DNA of 64,000 nucleotides from Pantoea sp. Ep11b (GTDB taxonomy: Bacteria > Pseudomonadota > Gammaproteobacteria > Enterobacterales > Enterobacteriaceae). The DNA lies in assembly GCF_040783975.1 (NCBI RefSeq), contig NZ_CP160631.1:1798001-1862000 (forward strand), in the 5' to 3' direction. The translations under genes were made by a program, and so were the position numbers. Below are positions 7,189-17,165 of this stretch, piece by piece. Numbering within the stretch: position 1 is the first letter of the stretch; the number at the start of each line of letters is the position of its first letter. Below the pieces are notes generated by a model. That model worked only from the letters and a program-made list of their open reading frames with translations, had not been told where the DNA came from and did not search any database.

Positions 7189-8649
7189 ATGACCGAAGCG
7201 TTTGAGCTCTCCCAGTCATCGGAACGTGCCAGCTGGCTGCAAAACCGGCTGGAACCCGTGTGTCAGCGCCATCCTGGGCTGAGCGGCATTCATCAACTCA
7301 GCGACGGACTGGATGCGTTTGCCGCCCGCTACCTGCTGATACAGAAAGCAGAGCGATCTCTCGATATTCAGTACTACATCTGGCAGAACGATCTTTCGGG
7401 CCGGTTGCTGTTCAGCGCCGTGCTGGAGGCCGCCCGGCGCGGGGTAAAGGTGAGGCTGCTGCTGGATGATAATAATACGCCGGGCCTGGACGACACGCTG
7501 GCGCAGCTTAACCGTCATCCCGGTATTGAAGTGCGTCTGTTTAATCCGTTCTCTTTCCGCACCCTGCGCGCGCTGGGTTATCTCACCGACTTCGCCCGGC
7601 TGAATCGCCGGATGCACAATAAAAGTTTTACCGTTGATGGGGTGACAACCGTGGTAGGCGGTCGCAACATTGGCGACGAATATTTCGGCACCGGCAATGA
7701 ACCGCTGTTTGCCGATCTCGACGTGATGGCGATTGGTCCGGTAGTGAACGAAGTGGCCGACGATTTTGAACGCTACTGGCACAGCAAGCCAGTGTCGCCG
7801 CTACAGCAGGTGCTGGATGCCGGGGAGCCGGAGGAGGACAGCGTCAGTCTGCCTGCCGCGTGGCGTCACAGTGAACCGGTGCAGCGCTATCTGAAGCGTC
7901 TGGAAAACGCGTCGCTTCTGCAGGAGCTGGAGACGGGTACGCTGCCCCTGACCTGGGCCCGCGCACGTCTGCTGAGCGACGATCCGCGCAAGGGGCTGGG
8001 CAAGGCGCGCGCGCGGACGCTGCTGCCGCAGCGGATGCTGGAGGTGATCGGCACGCCGCAACAGCAGTTCGACATCATTTCCGCCTATTTTGTGCCGACC
8101 CGCGCGGGCGTGGCCCAGCTGCTGGCGCTGAAGCGCAAAGGGGTCAAAATTGCCATTCTGACCAACTCGCTGGCGGCTAACGATGTCTCGATTGTCCACG
8201 CCGGATACGCCAAGTGGCGTAAAAAATTGCTGCGTCACGGGATTGCACTGTATGAGCTGAAACCGCAGGCGACCCTGCAGGATGCCCCGCACGACCGGGG
8301 ATTAACCGGTAATTCCGGCTCCAGCCTGCATGCCAAAACCTTTTCGGTGGATCAGCAGACGCTGTTTATCGGCTCGTTTAACTTCGACCCGCGATCGGCG
8401 ATGCTGAATACCGAAATGGGGCTGGTAATCGAGAGTGCGGCGCTGGCCGGAGAGACGCATCAGCGTTTCAGTCAGTCGATGCGTGACCGGGCCTGGACGC
8501 TGCGGCTGGATAAGTGGGGGCGGGTTAACTGGCTGGAGTATCCGGGCGAAGCGCAGCAGATTGTGCACAAACATGAACCGGGCTGCTCCTGGTGGCAGCG
8601 GCTGCAGGTGCGATTAGTGTGGCGGCTGCCGATTGAGTGGCTGCTGTAA
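7189..8649 (+). CDS. clsC: cardiolipin synthase C (phospholipase D superfamily)
   Basis: 486 residues (E. coli ClsC about 473). Two HKD motifs are intact: HNKSFTVD followed by GGRNIGDEYFG in the first half, and HAKTFSVD followed by GSFNFDPRS in the second. ClsC makes cardiolipin by transferring a phosphatidyl group from phosphatidylethanolamine to phosphatidylglycerol at the inner membrane. In E. coli clsC is the direct neighbour of opgC, as here, which supports the call over ClsA/ClsB. E. coli ymdB, its usual operon partner upstream, is absent from this position. Confidence 0.93.
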   Translation: MTEAFELSQSSERASWLQNRLEPVCQRHPGLSGIHQLSDGLDAFAARYLLIQKAERSLDIQYYIWQNDLSGRLLFSAVLEAARRGVKVRLLLDDNNTPGLDDTLAQLNRHPGIEVRLFNPFSFRTLRALGYLTDFARLNRRMHNKSFTVDGVTTVVGGRNIGDEYFGTGNEPLFADLDVMAIGPVVNEVADDFERYWHSKPVSPLQQVLDAGEPEEDSVSLPAAWRHSEPVQRYLKRLENASLLQELETGTLPLTWARARLLSDDPRKGLGKARARTLLPQRMLEVIGTPQQQFDIISAYFVPTRAGVAQLLALKRKGVKIAILTNSLAANDVSIVHAGYAKWRKKLLRHGIALYELKPQATLQDAPHDRGLTGNSGSSLHAKTFSVDQQTLFIGSFNFDPRSAMLNTEMGLVIESAALAGETHQRFSQSMRDRAWTLRLDKWGRVNWLEYPGEAQQIVHKHEPGCSWWQRLQVRLVWRLPIEWLL

Positions 8650-8690
8650 GCGCCTCGCGGCCTCAGTGAGCCTGCATCCCGGCAAAAAAC

Positions 8691-8716
8691 GCAGAACCTG
8701 CCATCCCGGGCAGGCT
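8691..8716 (-). terminator. possible terminator downstream of opgC
   Basis: In the clsC/opgC convergent gap, a 6-bp stem (about 8697-8702 with 8709-8714) is followed on the minus strand by a stretch ending in six T (complement of the A-run near 8684-8689). Weak stem; tentative. The rest of 8650-8823 shows no gene. Confidence 0.35.
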
Positions 8717-8823
8717 CAGTAAGGGCGATTGCGCCCCTCATCCCTGAGAGGCGGCTGGCGCGAGCCCCCGGCACGTTAAGTCTCTGCACGCTTTGCCTTA
8801 AGGCCGGAAGTCACGGCTCGCGC

Positions 8824-9957
8824 TTATTGCGCCTGTTTACGTTCAGATTTCCCCGAGAACAGGAAGCGCAGCAGCGGGATGCGCAGATGGATCTCATAGA
8901 GCAGAAACGCGATGCCAAATACCATCAGCAGACCCATGAAAAAGCCCAGCGTGTTATTTTCAATCCGTGGCGTGACATAGATGCCATACAGCAGCGTCAG
9001 CGGATGGTGCACCAGATAGATAAACAGCGACGCGTTGACCAGATACAGGATGCGCGGCGAATGGGAATTGAGCAGCTTGTGACCCAGGCAGAAGCAGACG
9101 TTCAGCATACAGAGCCCCATCAGCGTCGTGATAATGGCATCCGTCTCATATAACCAGCCGTCGCCGCTGCCCAGACGCTGATTGGTGCAGTAGGCGACAA
9201 ACAGCAGCAGCGCGCCGAACCACATCACCGGATTAAACCGCACAAACAGCGCCTTCAGCGGTGGATGCTTCCACGCCAGCGCCCCCAGCATAAAGAACGG
9301 CAGATAGAAGAGGGTCTGCATCACCACGATGTTGAACAGGCCATCCATCAGCCAGTTGGGCTGGAAGATAAACACCAGACGACGGAACAGACACCACACC
9401 AGCGCCCACGCCAGCACGCTGCCCGCCAGGGCACCCCAGCCGACCCGTGAGTAGTCGATTGTACGGTGCTGATCGCGCAGCCAGCGAAACGTCACCATGC
9501 CCAGGGTGGTGAGCATCACCAGCACGACCAGGAACCACAGGTGTGAGATCAGCTCCCACATGAGGTTGTTAAACTTCTGATAGGGGGTGAAGCGGGGCCA
9601 GTCAGCCAGTTTATCGGTCCAGGCCTTGAGCATGAAAAACTGCGGCAGGGTGATGAGTGGAACCGCCGTCAGCATCGGGATCCCGACCCGCTCCAGCCGC
9701 ACCTTCAGGAAACGCCGTGGCTGATAGCGCAGATAGAGCATGTAGGAGAAGTAGCCCGAGATGACAAAAAAGACCTGCATGCGGAAGGAATGAATAAAAT
9801 CATTCAGCAGCGTCAGCCACAGTGACGCCTCCTGGCTGTTCACTGCCCATTTCTGCGCAGAGTAGATGAGGGAAACGTGAAACGGAACCCCCAGTAACAT
9901 TAGACAGGCGCGAATGGAGTCGAGGAAGTATTCACGTTCAGGTTTTACAGTACTCAT
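8824..9957 (-). CDS. opgC: osmoregulated periplasmic glucan succinyltransferase OpgC (MdoC)
   Basis: 377 residues, acyltransferase-3 family, about ten TM helices. The N-terminus [18 protein letters not shown] carries the family Arg and His residues. It transfers succinyl groups to periplasmic glucans from the cytoplasmic side of the inner membrane, adding negative charge. It is divergent from opgG with a ~240-bp shared promoter region, exactly as in E. coli. Length (E. coli 385) and neighbours leave little doubt. Confidence 0.95.
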   Translation of the reverse strand: MSTVKPEREYFLDSIRACLMLLGVPFHVSLIYSAQKWAVNSQEASLWLTLLNDFIHSFRMQVFFVISGYFSYMLYLRYQPRRFLKVRLERVGIPMLTAVPLITLPQFFMLKAWTDKLADWPRFTPYQKFNNLMWELISHLWFLVVLVMLTTLGMVTFRWLRDQHRTIDYSRVGWGALAGSVLAWALVWCLFRRLVFIFQPNWLMDGLFNIVVMQTLFYLPFFMLGALAWKHPPLKALFVRFNPVMWFGALLLFVAYCTNQRLGSGDGWLYETDAIITTLMGLCMLNVCFCLGHKLLNSHSPRILYLVNASLFIYLVHHPLTLLYGIYVTPRIENNTLGFFMGLLMVFGIAFLLYEIHLRIPLLRFLFSGKSERKQAQ

Positions 9958-10194
9958 AAAGTTCCAGTTCGTTAGTACGGTTGGCCGGTTTCACCCTGAA
10001 ACCGGATTATCATCGGATGAAATTCTAGCTGCGATAAAGCGGGTATACTATCAGTAGAATCCGGAGTGTCTAATTGTCCTAAACTGGCGTTAAGCCTGCT
10101 GAAATGCAGGAACAATCTTGCGCATAAGCTGTCGGAAAACCGAATAATCCTTTAAGATAAACGGGTTTGATTTAAGCACACGAAAGGGGGGGAT
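9958..10194. promoter_or_regulatory. divergent opgC / opgGH promoter region
   Basis: AT-rich non-coding gap between divergent genes. A TATACT hexamer at about 10044-10049 could be a -10 box for opgG, but no good -35 is seen at 16-18 bases. In E. coli transcription here responds to osmolarity; no specific operator could be identified from the sequence. Confidence 0.45.
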
Positions 10195-11760
10195 GTGCTG
10201 ACTAAAGAAAAAAATAAAGCCGGACTGATGAAGGTACGCTGGATGGGTACTGCGGTTCTGCTGGCGTTGTATGCCAACAACAGTTGGGCGTTTAATATTG
10301 ATGATGTTGCAGTTCAAGCCAAAGCGTTGGCAGGGAAAAGCTTCGAAGCGCCTAAAAGCAATTTACCCTCTCAGTTTCGTGAAATGAAATTTGCTGACTA
10401 TCAGCAAATCCAGTTTAACCACGATAAAGCTTACTGGGGCAAACTGCGCACGCCATTCAAGCTGGAGTTCTATCATCAGGGGATGTACTTCGATACCCCG
10501 GTGCAGATCAACGAGGTGACCGCCAGCGCGGTGCGCGAGATTAAATACAACCCCGATTATTTCAATTTCGGTAACGTAAAACATGACGCCGATGCGGTGA
10601 AAAACCTCGGTTTTGCCGGTTTCAAAGTGCTTTACCCGCTGAACAACAAGGGTAAAAGCGATGAGATCGCCAGCTTCCTGGGTGCCAGCTACTTCCGCGT
10701 CATCGGTGCCGGTCAGGTCTATGGCCTGTCTGCGCGTGGACTGGCCATCGACACGGCATTGCCGTCCGGTGAAGAGTTCCCGCGCTTTAAAACGTTCTGG
10801 ATTGAACGGCCGAAGCCGCAGGATAAACAGCTGGTGATCTATGCGCTGCTCGACTCGCCGCGTGCGACCGGCGCGTATCGCTTTGTGCTGCGTCCGGGTG
10901 AGGCGTCAACCGTAGACGTACAGTCGAAGGTTTACCTGCGTGACAACGTTGGCAAGCTGGGGATCGCCCCGCTGACCAGTATGTTCCTGTTTGGTCAGAA
11001 TCAGCCGTCTGCGGTGAACAATTTCCGTCCGGCGCTGCACGATTCAGACGGTCTCTCCATCCACAACGGCAATGGAGAGTGGATCTGGCGTCCGCTGAAC
11101 AACCCGCGTCATCTGGCGGTCAGCACCTATACCATCGAAAATCCAAAAGGCTTTGGTCTTCTGCAGCGCGGACGTGACTTCAGCAACTATCAGGATCTGG
11201 ATGATCGTTACGACCTGCGTCCAAGCGGCTGGGTTGAACCGTTAGGCGACTGGGGTAAAGGCCGGGTGGAACTGGTTGAGATCCCGACGGCGGATGAAAC
11301 CAACGACAACATCGTTGCATTCTGGACGCCGGAGAAACTGCCAGAGCCTGGCAAAGAGATGAACTTCAAATATCGTCTGCACTTCTCGCGCGACGAAAAT
11401 CAGCTGCACTCTGACGATATCGCCTGGGTCAAAAATACCCTGCGTTCGGCAGGCGATGTGAAGCAGTCTAATCTGGTGCGTCAGCCGGATGGCACTGTGG
11501 CTTTCACCATCGACTTCGTGGGTAAAGACATGAGTAAGATGGCTGAAAACAGTCAGGTTGCGCCACAGGTCAGCGTTGGCAAGAATGCCGATGTGGTTGA
11601 GCAGAGCGTACGTTATAACCCGGTCACCAAAGGCTGGCGTCTGGTGTTGCGTCTGCGCGTGAAAGATGCCAAACAGTCCACCGAAATGCGGGCGGCGCTG
11701 GTCAGCGGCGACAAGACATTGACGGAAACCTGGAGCTATCAGTTACCTGCCAATGAATAA
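10195..11760 (+). CDS. opgG: periplasmic glucan biosynthesis protein OpgG (MdoG)
   Basis: Strongly similar over its length to E. coli OpgG (511 residues). A cleavable signal peptide ends at NNSWA. Two starts are possible: GTG 10195, with a purine-rich AAAGGGGGG just before it (521 residues), or ATG 10228 (510 residues), which gives MKVRWM, closest to the E. coli N-terminus. OpgG acts in the periplasm on the growing beta-1,2 glucan backbone (branching/release) for osmoregulated periplasmic glucans. It overlaps opgH by 8 bases; the two form the opgGH operon. Confidence 0.96.
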   Translation: MLTKEKNKAGLMKVRWMGTAVLLALYANNSWAFNIDDVAVQAKALAGKSFEAPKSNLPSQFREMKFADYQQIQFNHDKAYWGKLRTPFKLEFYHQGMYFDTPVQINEVTASAVREIKYNPDYFNFGNVKHDADAVKNLGFAGFKVLYPLNNKGKSDEIASFLGASYFRVIGAGQVYGLSARGLAIDTALPSGEEFPRFKTFWIERPKPQDKQLVIYALLDSPRATGAYRFVLRPGEASTVDVQSKVYLRDNVGKLGIAPLTSMFLFGQNQPSAVNNFRPALHDSDGLSIHNGNGEWIWRPLNNPRHLAVSTYTIENPKGFGLLQRGRDFSNYQDLDDRYDLRPSGWVEPLGDWGKGRVELVEIPTADETNDNIVAFWTPEKLPEPGKEMNFKYRLHFSRDENQLHSDDIAWVKNTLRSAGDVKQSNLVRQPDGTVAFTIDFVGKDMSKMAENSQVAPQVSVGKNADVVEQSVRYNPVTKGWRLVLRLRVKDAKQSTEMRAALVSGDKTLTETWSYQLPANE

Positions 11761-14302
11761 ATCGACTTTTACACCTCAACGTTATGTGGACTCTCTGCCG
11801 CTGGATGCGGCAGGGAAGGCACGTCTCAGCGGTTCTTTACAGAATGCCGGGGCGTTCCACTTCATCCATGATGCGCTGGGCAGGGATGTCGCCGCCAGCG
11901 ATCGCCCCGACGATGCACCGTTAAAATCGGTCTCATCGCGGGTTGAAATGGCCTGGCCGGATTCACTGGCCGACGGCCAGCAGCTGGGCAAGGATGATCT
12001 CGATCGCACCACGCTGAAGGCGATGCCGAAAGTCAAACGCTCCCTGATGTTCCCGGAAGCCTGGCGAACCAACCCGGTCGCCCGTGCCTGGGACTCACTG
12101 CGTGGACACAAAACGGTACCGCGTTACGCCAATGCGGAAGAGCAGCGTGCAGAAGAGAAGTGGCGTCATGTCGGTTCGATTCGCCGCTATATCCTGCTGA
12201 TCCTGACCCTTTTCCAGACCGTGGTCGCCACCTGGTACATGAAGAGTATTCTGCCGTACCAGGGCTGGACGCTGCTGGATCCGATGGAGATGATCAACCA
12301 GAACTGGCAGCAGTCTGTGATGCAGATTCTGCCGTATGTGTTGCAGACCGGTATTCTGTTCCTGTTTGCGATCCTGTTCTGCTGGGTCTCTGCCGGTTTC
12401 TGGACGGCTCTGATGGGCTTCCTGCAGCTGCTGATCGGACGGGATAAATACAGTATCTCCTACTCGACCGTCGGGGATGAGCCGCTGAATCCGGCGCATC
12501 GGACCGCGTTGATCATGCCTATCTGTAACGAAGATGTGGAGCGTGTTTACGCGGGTCTGCGTGCGACCTGGGAATCCGTGGTTCGCACCGGTAACGCCGA
12601 TCACTTCGATGTCTACATCCTGAGCGACAGCTACGATGCGGATATCGCCATCGCCGAACAGAAAGCCTGGATGGAGCTGGTGCGCGATGTCGGTGGCGCA
12701 GGCCGGATCTTCTATCGCCGCCGCCGTCGTCGTGTGAAGCGTAAAAGCGGCAACATCGATGACTTCTGCCGTCGCTGGGGCAGCAACTACAGCTATATGG
12801 TCGTGCTGGACGCCGACAGCGTCATGAGCGGTGAGTGTCTCACCGGCCTGGTGCGCATGATGGAAGCCAACCCGAACGCCGGGATCATCCAGTCGTCGCC
12901 GAAAGCTTCCGGTATGGACACGCTCTATGCGCGCTGTCAGCAGTTTGCGACCCGCGTCTACGGTCCGCTGTTCACCGCCGGTCTGCACTTCTGGCAACTG
13001 GGCGAGTCGCACTACTGGGGTCACAACGCCATTATCCGCGTGAAACCCTTTATCGAGCACTGCGCACTGGCGCCGCTGCCGGGTGAAGGCTCGTTTGCCG
13101 GTTCCATCATGTCGCATGACTTCGTAGAGGCTGCGCTGATGCGTCGTGCCGGCTGGGGCGTCTGGATTGCCTACGATCTGCCAGGCTCCTATGAGGAGCT
13201 GCCGCCGAACCTGCTGGATGAGCTGAAACGTGACCGCCGCTGGTGTCACGGTAACCTGATGAACTTCCGCCTGTTCCTGGTGAAAGGGATGCACCCGGTT
13301 CACCGCGCGGTGTTCCTGACCGGTGTGATGTCCTATCTCTCGGCGCCGCTCTGGTTTATGTTCCTGGCGCTGTCTACCGCCCTGCAGGTGGTGCACACGC
13401 TGATGGAACCGACCTACTTCCTGCAACCGCGGCAGCTGTTCCCGGTCTGGCCGCAGTGGCGTCCGGAGCTGGCCATCGCGCTCTTCTCGACCACGATGGT
13501 GCTGCTGTTCCTGCCGAAGATGCTGAGCGTGGTATTGATCTGGTTTAAAGGATCGAAAGCCTATGGCGGCCCGCTGCGCCTGCTGGCGTCGCTGGTGCTG
13601 GAAACGCTGTTCTCGGTGCTGCTGGCACCGGTGCGCATGCTGTTCCATACGGTCTTCGTGGTCAGCGCCTTCCTGGGCTGGGAAGTGGTGTGGAACTCGC
13701 CACAGCGTGATGATGATGCGACGCCGTGGAGAGAGGCATTTAAACGTCACGGTTCACAGATGGCACTGGGTCTGGTGTGGGCGATTGGTATGGGCCTGCT
13801 GGATCTCAATTTCCTCTGGTGGCTGGCACCGATTGTCTTCTCACTGATCCTGTCGCCGTTTGTTTCGGTGATGTCGAGTCGCGCCACGCTGGGGCTTAAG
13901 AGCAAGCGCGCGAAGCTGTTCCTGATCCCGGAAGAGTACGCACCGCCGCAGGAGCTGGTGGACACGGACCGCTATCTGGAGCTGAACCGTGAACGCGCAC
14001 TGGAAAATGGCTTTATGCACGCTGTGTTCCACCCTGCGTTCAACGCGCTGGCCACGGCGCTGGCGACCTCACGTCACAAGCAGAGTCAGTTACTGGACTA
14101 TGCCCGTGACCGTCGTGTGGACCAGGCGCTGAGCGATACGCCGGAGAAACTGAGCCGCGACCAGCGTCTGCAGCTGATCAGCGACCCGGTGGTACTGGCC
14201 CGCGTTCACACCCGGCTGTGGGAAGAGGCGGACAAGTATCATCAGTGGGTGGAGAGTTATCAGAAACTCTCCCTTAACCCTCACGCGCTGAAAAACGCGT
14301 AA
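11753..14302 (+). CDS. opgH: glucans biosynthesis glucosyltransferase OpgH (MdoH)
   Basis: 849 residues, multi-TM inner-membrane glycosyltransferase family 2. The central cytoplasmic domain shows [11 protein letters not shown], the DxD-type LDADS, and QxxRW-like [10 protein letters not shown] clusters lie near residues 140-230 and 510-700. It polymerises UDP-glucose into the linear beta-1,2 glucan and exports it; in E. coli OpgH also inhibits FtsZ at high UDP-glucose through its N-terminal region. That N-terminal region (first ~110 residues) is here the least E. coli-like part. The start ATG lies within the end of opgG. Confidence 0.96.
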   Translation: MNKSTFTPQRYVDSLPLDAAGKARLSGSLQNAGAFHFIHDALGRDVAASDRPDDAPLKSVSSRVEMAWPDSLADGQQLGKDDLDRTTLKAMPKVKRSLMFPEAWRTNPVARAWDSLRGHKTVPRYANAEEQRAEEKWRHVGSIRRYILLILTLFQTVVATWYMKSILPYQGWTLLDPMEMINQNWQQSVMQILPYVLQTGILFLFAILFCWVSAGFWTALMGFLQLLIGRDKYSISYSTVGDEPLNPAHRTALIMPICNEDVERVYAGLRATWESVVRTGNADHFDVYILSDSYDADIAIAEQKAWMELVRDVGGAGRIFYRRRRRRVKRKSGNIDDFCRRWGSNYSYMVVLDADSVMSGECLTGLVRMMEANPNAGIIQSSPKASGMDTLYARCQQFATRVYGPLFTAGLHFWQLGESHYWGHNAIIRVKPFIEHCALAPLPGEGSFAGSIMSHDFVEAALMRRAGWGVWIAYDLPGSYEELPPNLLDELKRDRRWCHGNLMNFRLFLVKGMHPVHRAVFLTGVMSYLSAPLWFMFLALSTALQVVHTLMEPTYFLQPRQLFPVWPQWRPELAIALFSTTMVLLFLPKMLSVVLIWFKGSKAYGGPLRLLASLVLETLFSVLLAPVRMLFHTVFVVSAFLGWEVVWNSPQRDDDATPWREAFKRHGSQMALGLVWAIGMGLLDLNFLWWLAPIVFSLILSPFVSVMSSRATLGLKSKRAKLFLIPEEYAPPQELVDTDRYLELNRERALENGFMHAVFHPAFNALATALATSRHKQSQLLDYARDRRVDQALSDTPEKLSRDQRLQLISDPVVLARVHTRLWEEADKYHQWVESYQKLSLNPHALKNA

Positions 14303-14305
14303 CCT

Positions 14306-14336
14306 GAAAAAGCGGCAGCGATGCCGCTTTTTTTTC
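14306..14336 (+). terminator. Rho-independent terminator of opgGH
   Basis: Stem AGCGGCA/TGCCGCT (14311-14317 and 14322-14328), GCGA loop, flanked by A-run and T-run. Directly after opgH. Confidence 0.9.
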
Positions 14337-14429
14337 GGATAAAAACCGGCACACAGTGGTAGATTGAGGTCTTACCGTCACCGCAACGCGTGTGACGACG
14401 TTAACGGCTGTCCGGGGCGGGTATCAGTG

Positions 14430-14669
14430 GTGAAAGGGTTTTTGAAGGCGGGCCTTATCGGTGTAGCCGTGCTGTGCTTAAGCGGCTGCGGCAGTATTAT
14501 CAGCCGCACTTTTCCGGGGCAGGGGCACGGTAATCAATACTATCCCGGCGTGCAGTGGGATATCCGCGACAGCGGATGGCGGATCCTGACGATCCTCGAC
14601 CTGCCGCTGTCGCTGGTGGTGGATACCCTGTTGCTACCCGTGGATGCCCGGCACGGGCCTTACGAGTAG
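14430..14669 (+). CDS. yceK: YceK-family lipoprotein (DUF1375)
   Basis: 79 residues from GTG 14430, chosen because it places a short basic n-region and hydrophobic core before the lipobox LSGC (Cys about 18). The mature part (GSIISRTFPGQGHGNQYYPGVQW and LPVDARHGPYE ends) matches E. coli YceK closely. YceK is a small envelope lipoprotein of unknown function. An upstream in-frame ATG at 14364 would add 22 non-conserved residues and is not favoured. Its 3' end overlaps msyB on the other strand by 10 bases. Same place as in E. coli (after opgH). Confidence 0.88.
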   Translation: MKGFLKAGLIGVAVLCLSGCGSIISRTFPGQGHGNQYYPGVQWDIRDSGWRILTILDLPLSLVVDTLLLPVDARHGPYE

Positions 14670-15061
14670 CTGCGATCGGAATCGCTGTTGTCGTCTTCCC
14701 ACTCCTGGGCCGCAGCTTCACCCTCTTCGGTGTCCAGCGGCGGTTCCAGCTGGAATTCTCCATCATCCCACTCATGCAGGGTGTTTTCCGCTAACCACTC
14801 CTGACGCAGTTCCACTTCGTCAAAGTCAGCATCAAAAATGGCCTGAGCGGCTTCACCGCTGCGGTATGGCATGCACTCCCCGGTATCCCCTTCATCTTCC
14901 AGGAACTCAGCCTGCCACATGATATCGCCATCCTGCATTACATACTTTTGCAGACCAAACTGGCTGATCGATGCATCCTCTTCCTCAAGCTCCGGATGAT
15001 TCGCGAGGAACTCTTCTCGTGCAGCATCAATGGCTTCCTCTAACGTACTGTACATGCTCAT
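14660..15061 (-). CDS. msyB: acidic protein MsyB
   Basis: 133 residues, very acidic (many Glu/Asp, pI low), with conserved blocks MYSTLEEAIDAAREEFLA and NTLHEWDDGEFQLEPPLD as in E. coli MsyB. MsyB was found as a multicopy suppressor of secY/secA export defects; its normal role is unclear. Convergent with yceK, with a 10-base overlap of the 3' ends. The C-terminal tail is slightly longer than in E. coli. Confidence 0.93.
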   Translation of the reverse strand: MSMYSTLEEAIDAAREEFLANHPELEEEDASISQFGLQKYVMQDGDIMWQAEFLEDEGDTGECMPYRSGEAAQAIFDADFDEVELRQEWLAENTLHEWDDGEFQLEPPLDTEEGEAAAQEWEDDNSDSDRSYS

Positions 15062-15156
15062 TGCGCTTCTCCTTTACGGGTTCATTGACTGCGGGTTGAT
15101 TTGATTTCAGTGAAGGATAGACGAAATTCAGGGGAGGGAAAGGCGCGGGCAGTGCA

Positions 15157-15187
15157 ACTGGCGGGAAATAAGTCATTTCTCGCCAGT
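15157..15187 (-). terminator. hairpin just after the unknown 88-aa gene
   Basis: Inverted repeat ACTGGCG..GAAAT/ATTTC..CGCCAGT with one interior mismatch (about 15157-15169 against 15175-15187). It starts 6 bases past the stop of the minus-strand gene. There is no T-run after it on the minus strand, so termination is uncertain. Confidence 0.4.
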
Positions 15188-15192
15188 GAGCA

Positions 15193-15459
15193 TCAGATCA
15201 TCTTTTGCGGAAAGTGCAGAACCGGCTGAACAGACTCATGGATCACTGGCGCTGAGTAGCGGATACAACATTTTATACAGGGCTTCACCTTCTTAAAATT
15301 AATTCTGGCGATGGAAAGCGCCTGACTCAGATTATATAACGTACCGATAAAGATCACCGAATCCTTATCCGGCATCCGTTTGCACCCTTTACGATGGAGG
15401 AAGTGATAATTTTCCTGATCGGTGCCGATAGTAACGTAATAGTAGAGACCTTTATTCAT
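15193..15459 (-). CDS. unknown small Cys/His protein (88 aa), probably acquired
   Basis: Not recognised as a named gene. The pattern FLHRKGCKRMP ... TLYNLSQALSIARI ... PCIKCC (residues ~20-66) resembles the small Ada-like or nuclease-associated metal-binding modules with H-x3-C and C-x2-C spacing followed by a helix; four residues could bind zinc. No signal peptide. Its DNA is clearly more AT-rich than the neighbours and it occupies the place of mdtG in E. coli (between msyB and lpxL), so horizontal acquisition is likely. Function unknown; a nucleic-acid-binding or redox role is only a guess. Confidence 0.65.
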   Translation of the reverse strand: MNKGLYYYVTIGTDQENYHFLHRKGCKRMPDKDSVIFIGTLYNLSQALSIARINFKKVKPCIKCCIRYSAPVIHESVQPVLHFPQKMI

Positions 15460-15951
15460 ATTATCTGTCCCGTTAGAGGTTTGCTGTGTGTGCTTTTTTT
15501 ATAATTTTGTCAGAACCGTTAAAGGTCTGACGGTTAACCCCGAAATTACCGGGAACGATGAATTTCTTCAAATGCCATAACGGTCTATCGGGCTGTTAAA
15601 AAAATGTAAAATGGAATATAAGCCAAATCAGGTCAGCAATTCACTGTAAAATAAGTTAATTTTCATCAATTCATAAGAGGCGGGATACCATTAAGCGCGG
15701 CTAAATAGGATTAGGCCTGGCACGGGAAATAATCAGCACCAGAGTAAATTAAATATATTCTGCAGCAGGCGTAATGAATTAAAAGCCGAAAGGCACACAT
15801 GCCGCCTGCGCTATTCTGAATTGATAAGACGATGTTATTTTAAACCCGCAGTGGGGCGGTTAATTATGCGTATGTGTATTTATGACTGGCTCTGCTGATG
15901 AATGAGAAAAAGGGCGGGACTGATTTATCTGGCAGGGAATGGCAACAGAAG
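15460..15951. other. AT-rich intergenic region without a convincing gene
   Basis: About 490 bases with base composition far below the window average and no ORF with a ribosome site; the longest readable frame here is the non-coding strand opposite lpxL. It may hold the promoter of the 88-aa gene (minus strand) near 15480-15560. It looks like remnant or acquired DNA replacing the E. coli mdtG gene. Confidence 0.5.
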
Positions 15952-15982
15952 CGCGCCAGATGCCTGTCAGACATCTGGCGCG
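15952..15982 (-). terminator. long near-perfect hairpin downstream of lpxL
   Basis: Inverted repeat CGCGCCAGATG/CATCTGGCGCG (15952-15962 with 15972-15982) and an inner CTG/CAG, so almost the whole 31 bases is palindromic. It begins 7 bases after the lpxL stop. On the minus strand it is followed by CTTCTGTT, a poor T-tract; likely an lpxL terminator or 3'-end stabiliser. Confidence 0.6.
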
Positions 15983-15988
15983 AAAAGA

Positions 15989-16912
15989 CTAATAACGCGA
16001 AGGTTCGCCTTCCGGGCGCGTTTTGAAACGGCGATGGAGCCACATGTACTGTTCCGGCGCCAGCAGCACGCCTTCCTCAACCACTTTGTTCATTCTGGCT
16101 GCGGTGACTTCGTCGCTTTCCAGGGTAAATTCACCGCTGATATCAGGCAGAATCATCAATTCATAGCCGCGACCGTCAGGCAGACGACGAGGCACGAAAG
16201 GAATGACGGCGGGCTTACCGGTACGGATCAGCAGATGCGTACCCACCGTGGTGGCGGCCTTTTCGACGGCAAAGAAGGGCACAAAGACGCTGCTGCGCGG
16301 ACCATAGTCGTGATCGGGTGCGTACCAGATAATTTCACCCTGCTTCAGAGCGCGGATCATCCCCTTGAGATCTTTACGATCGATCATGCTCTTATTCGAC
16401 CGCATCCTGCCTTTAACCTGCAGCCAGTCGATCAGCTTATTGTCATTCGGACGGTAAACGCCAATCCCGGGATTGTGGATACCAAACATGCGTGCACCAA
16501 TTTCCAGCGTCAGAAAGTGCATGCCGATAAGCAGAATGCCGCGCTGGCTGTCGTGAGCCTGCTGAATATGCTCCAGACCTGAAGGCTTGTGCCATTTATT
16601 GATCCGCCAGTCGGGCCAGAACCACGCCATACCGGTTTCAATCAGGCCCATGCCGACCGATTCAAAATTGTGCTTGATCATCGCTTCGCGTTCATTCACC
16701 GGCATATCCGGGAAGGTTAATTCCAGATTCCGGCGGGCGATGCTGACGCGGCGCTTCATAAAACGCATCCCGATGCGGCCAATATTGCAGCCGAGAACAT
16801 AGAGCAGGGGATAAGGAAGTAGCACCAAAAGATAAAGAGAAGCGACACCCAGCCAGGCCAGCCAATAGCGCGGGTGAAGCAGTTCTCGTGAAAACTGAGG
16901 CAACTGAGTCAT
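15989..16912 (-). CDS. lpxL: lipid A lauroyl acyltransferase LpxL
   Basis: 307 residues from ATG 16912, which gives the canonical start [17 protein letters not shown]; a longer frame to 17041 is open but adds 43 residues not found in the family. One N-terminal TM (about 17-40) anchors it to the inner membrane. The acyltransferase motif HFLTLE (H-x4-E) and the block [19 protein letters not shown] are intact; the end [19 protein letters not shown] is almost identical to E. coli. It transfers laurate from ACP to Kdo2-lipid IVA. Divergent from trhO, as in E. coli. Confidence 0.95.
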   Translation of the reverse strand: MTQLPQFSRELLHPRYWLAWLGVASLYLLVLLPYPLLYVLGCNIGRIGMRFMKRRVSIARRNLELTFPDMPVNEREAMIKHNFESVGMGLIETGMAWFWPDWRINKWHKPSGLEHIQQAHDSQRGILLIGMHFLTLEIGARMFGIHNPGIGVYRPNDNKLIDWLQVKGRMRSNKSMIDRKDLKGMIRALKQGEIIWYAPDHDYGPRSSVFVPFFAVEKAATTVGTHLLIRTGKPAVIPFVPRRLPDGRGYELMILPDISGEFTLESDEVTAARMNKVVEEGVLLAPEQYMWLHRRFKTRPEGEPSRY

Positions 16913-17165
16913 ATGAAGGTTAATTTTCCTGCGTCGCGCACCGTGCGGTGCTGATATTTCATTAATTTCTGCCATTGTGCCAGTTTTTATCGTGCGCATA
17001 AATATCGGTGACAGCACAGCCGACTGCGTAATCAATGCCAACGGCCCGGCTGTGATGATAAAAACAGCAACTGACGATCATTCCCGACACCGGCCTTTGC
17101 ATCTTAGTGAAATCAGGTATCATGTTGCCGCTAAATTTCACCTATTGATAACAGGAAAGAACACC

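Noticed and set aside
12095..13750. 551-codon open frame on the minus strand opposite opgH
   Set aside because: High-GC shadow frame. Its sequence is low-complexity Arg/His/Gln-rich, has no family features, and opgH on the plus strand is certain.
15902..16582. 226-codon plus-strand frame opposite lpxL
   Set aside because: Overlaps the well-supported lpxL; no similarity or ribosome site.
16977..17165. N-terminal extension of trhO in the same frame
   Set aside because: Lies in the lpxL/trhO promoter area; ATG 17166 has a good ribosome site and the family N-terminus.
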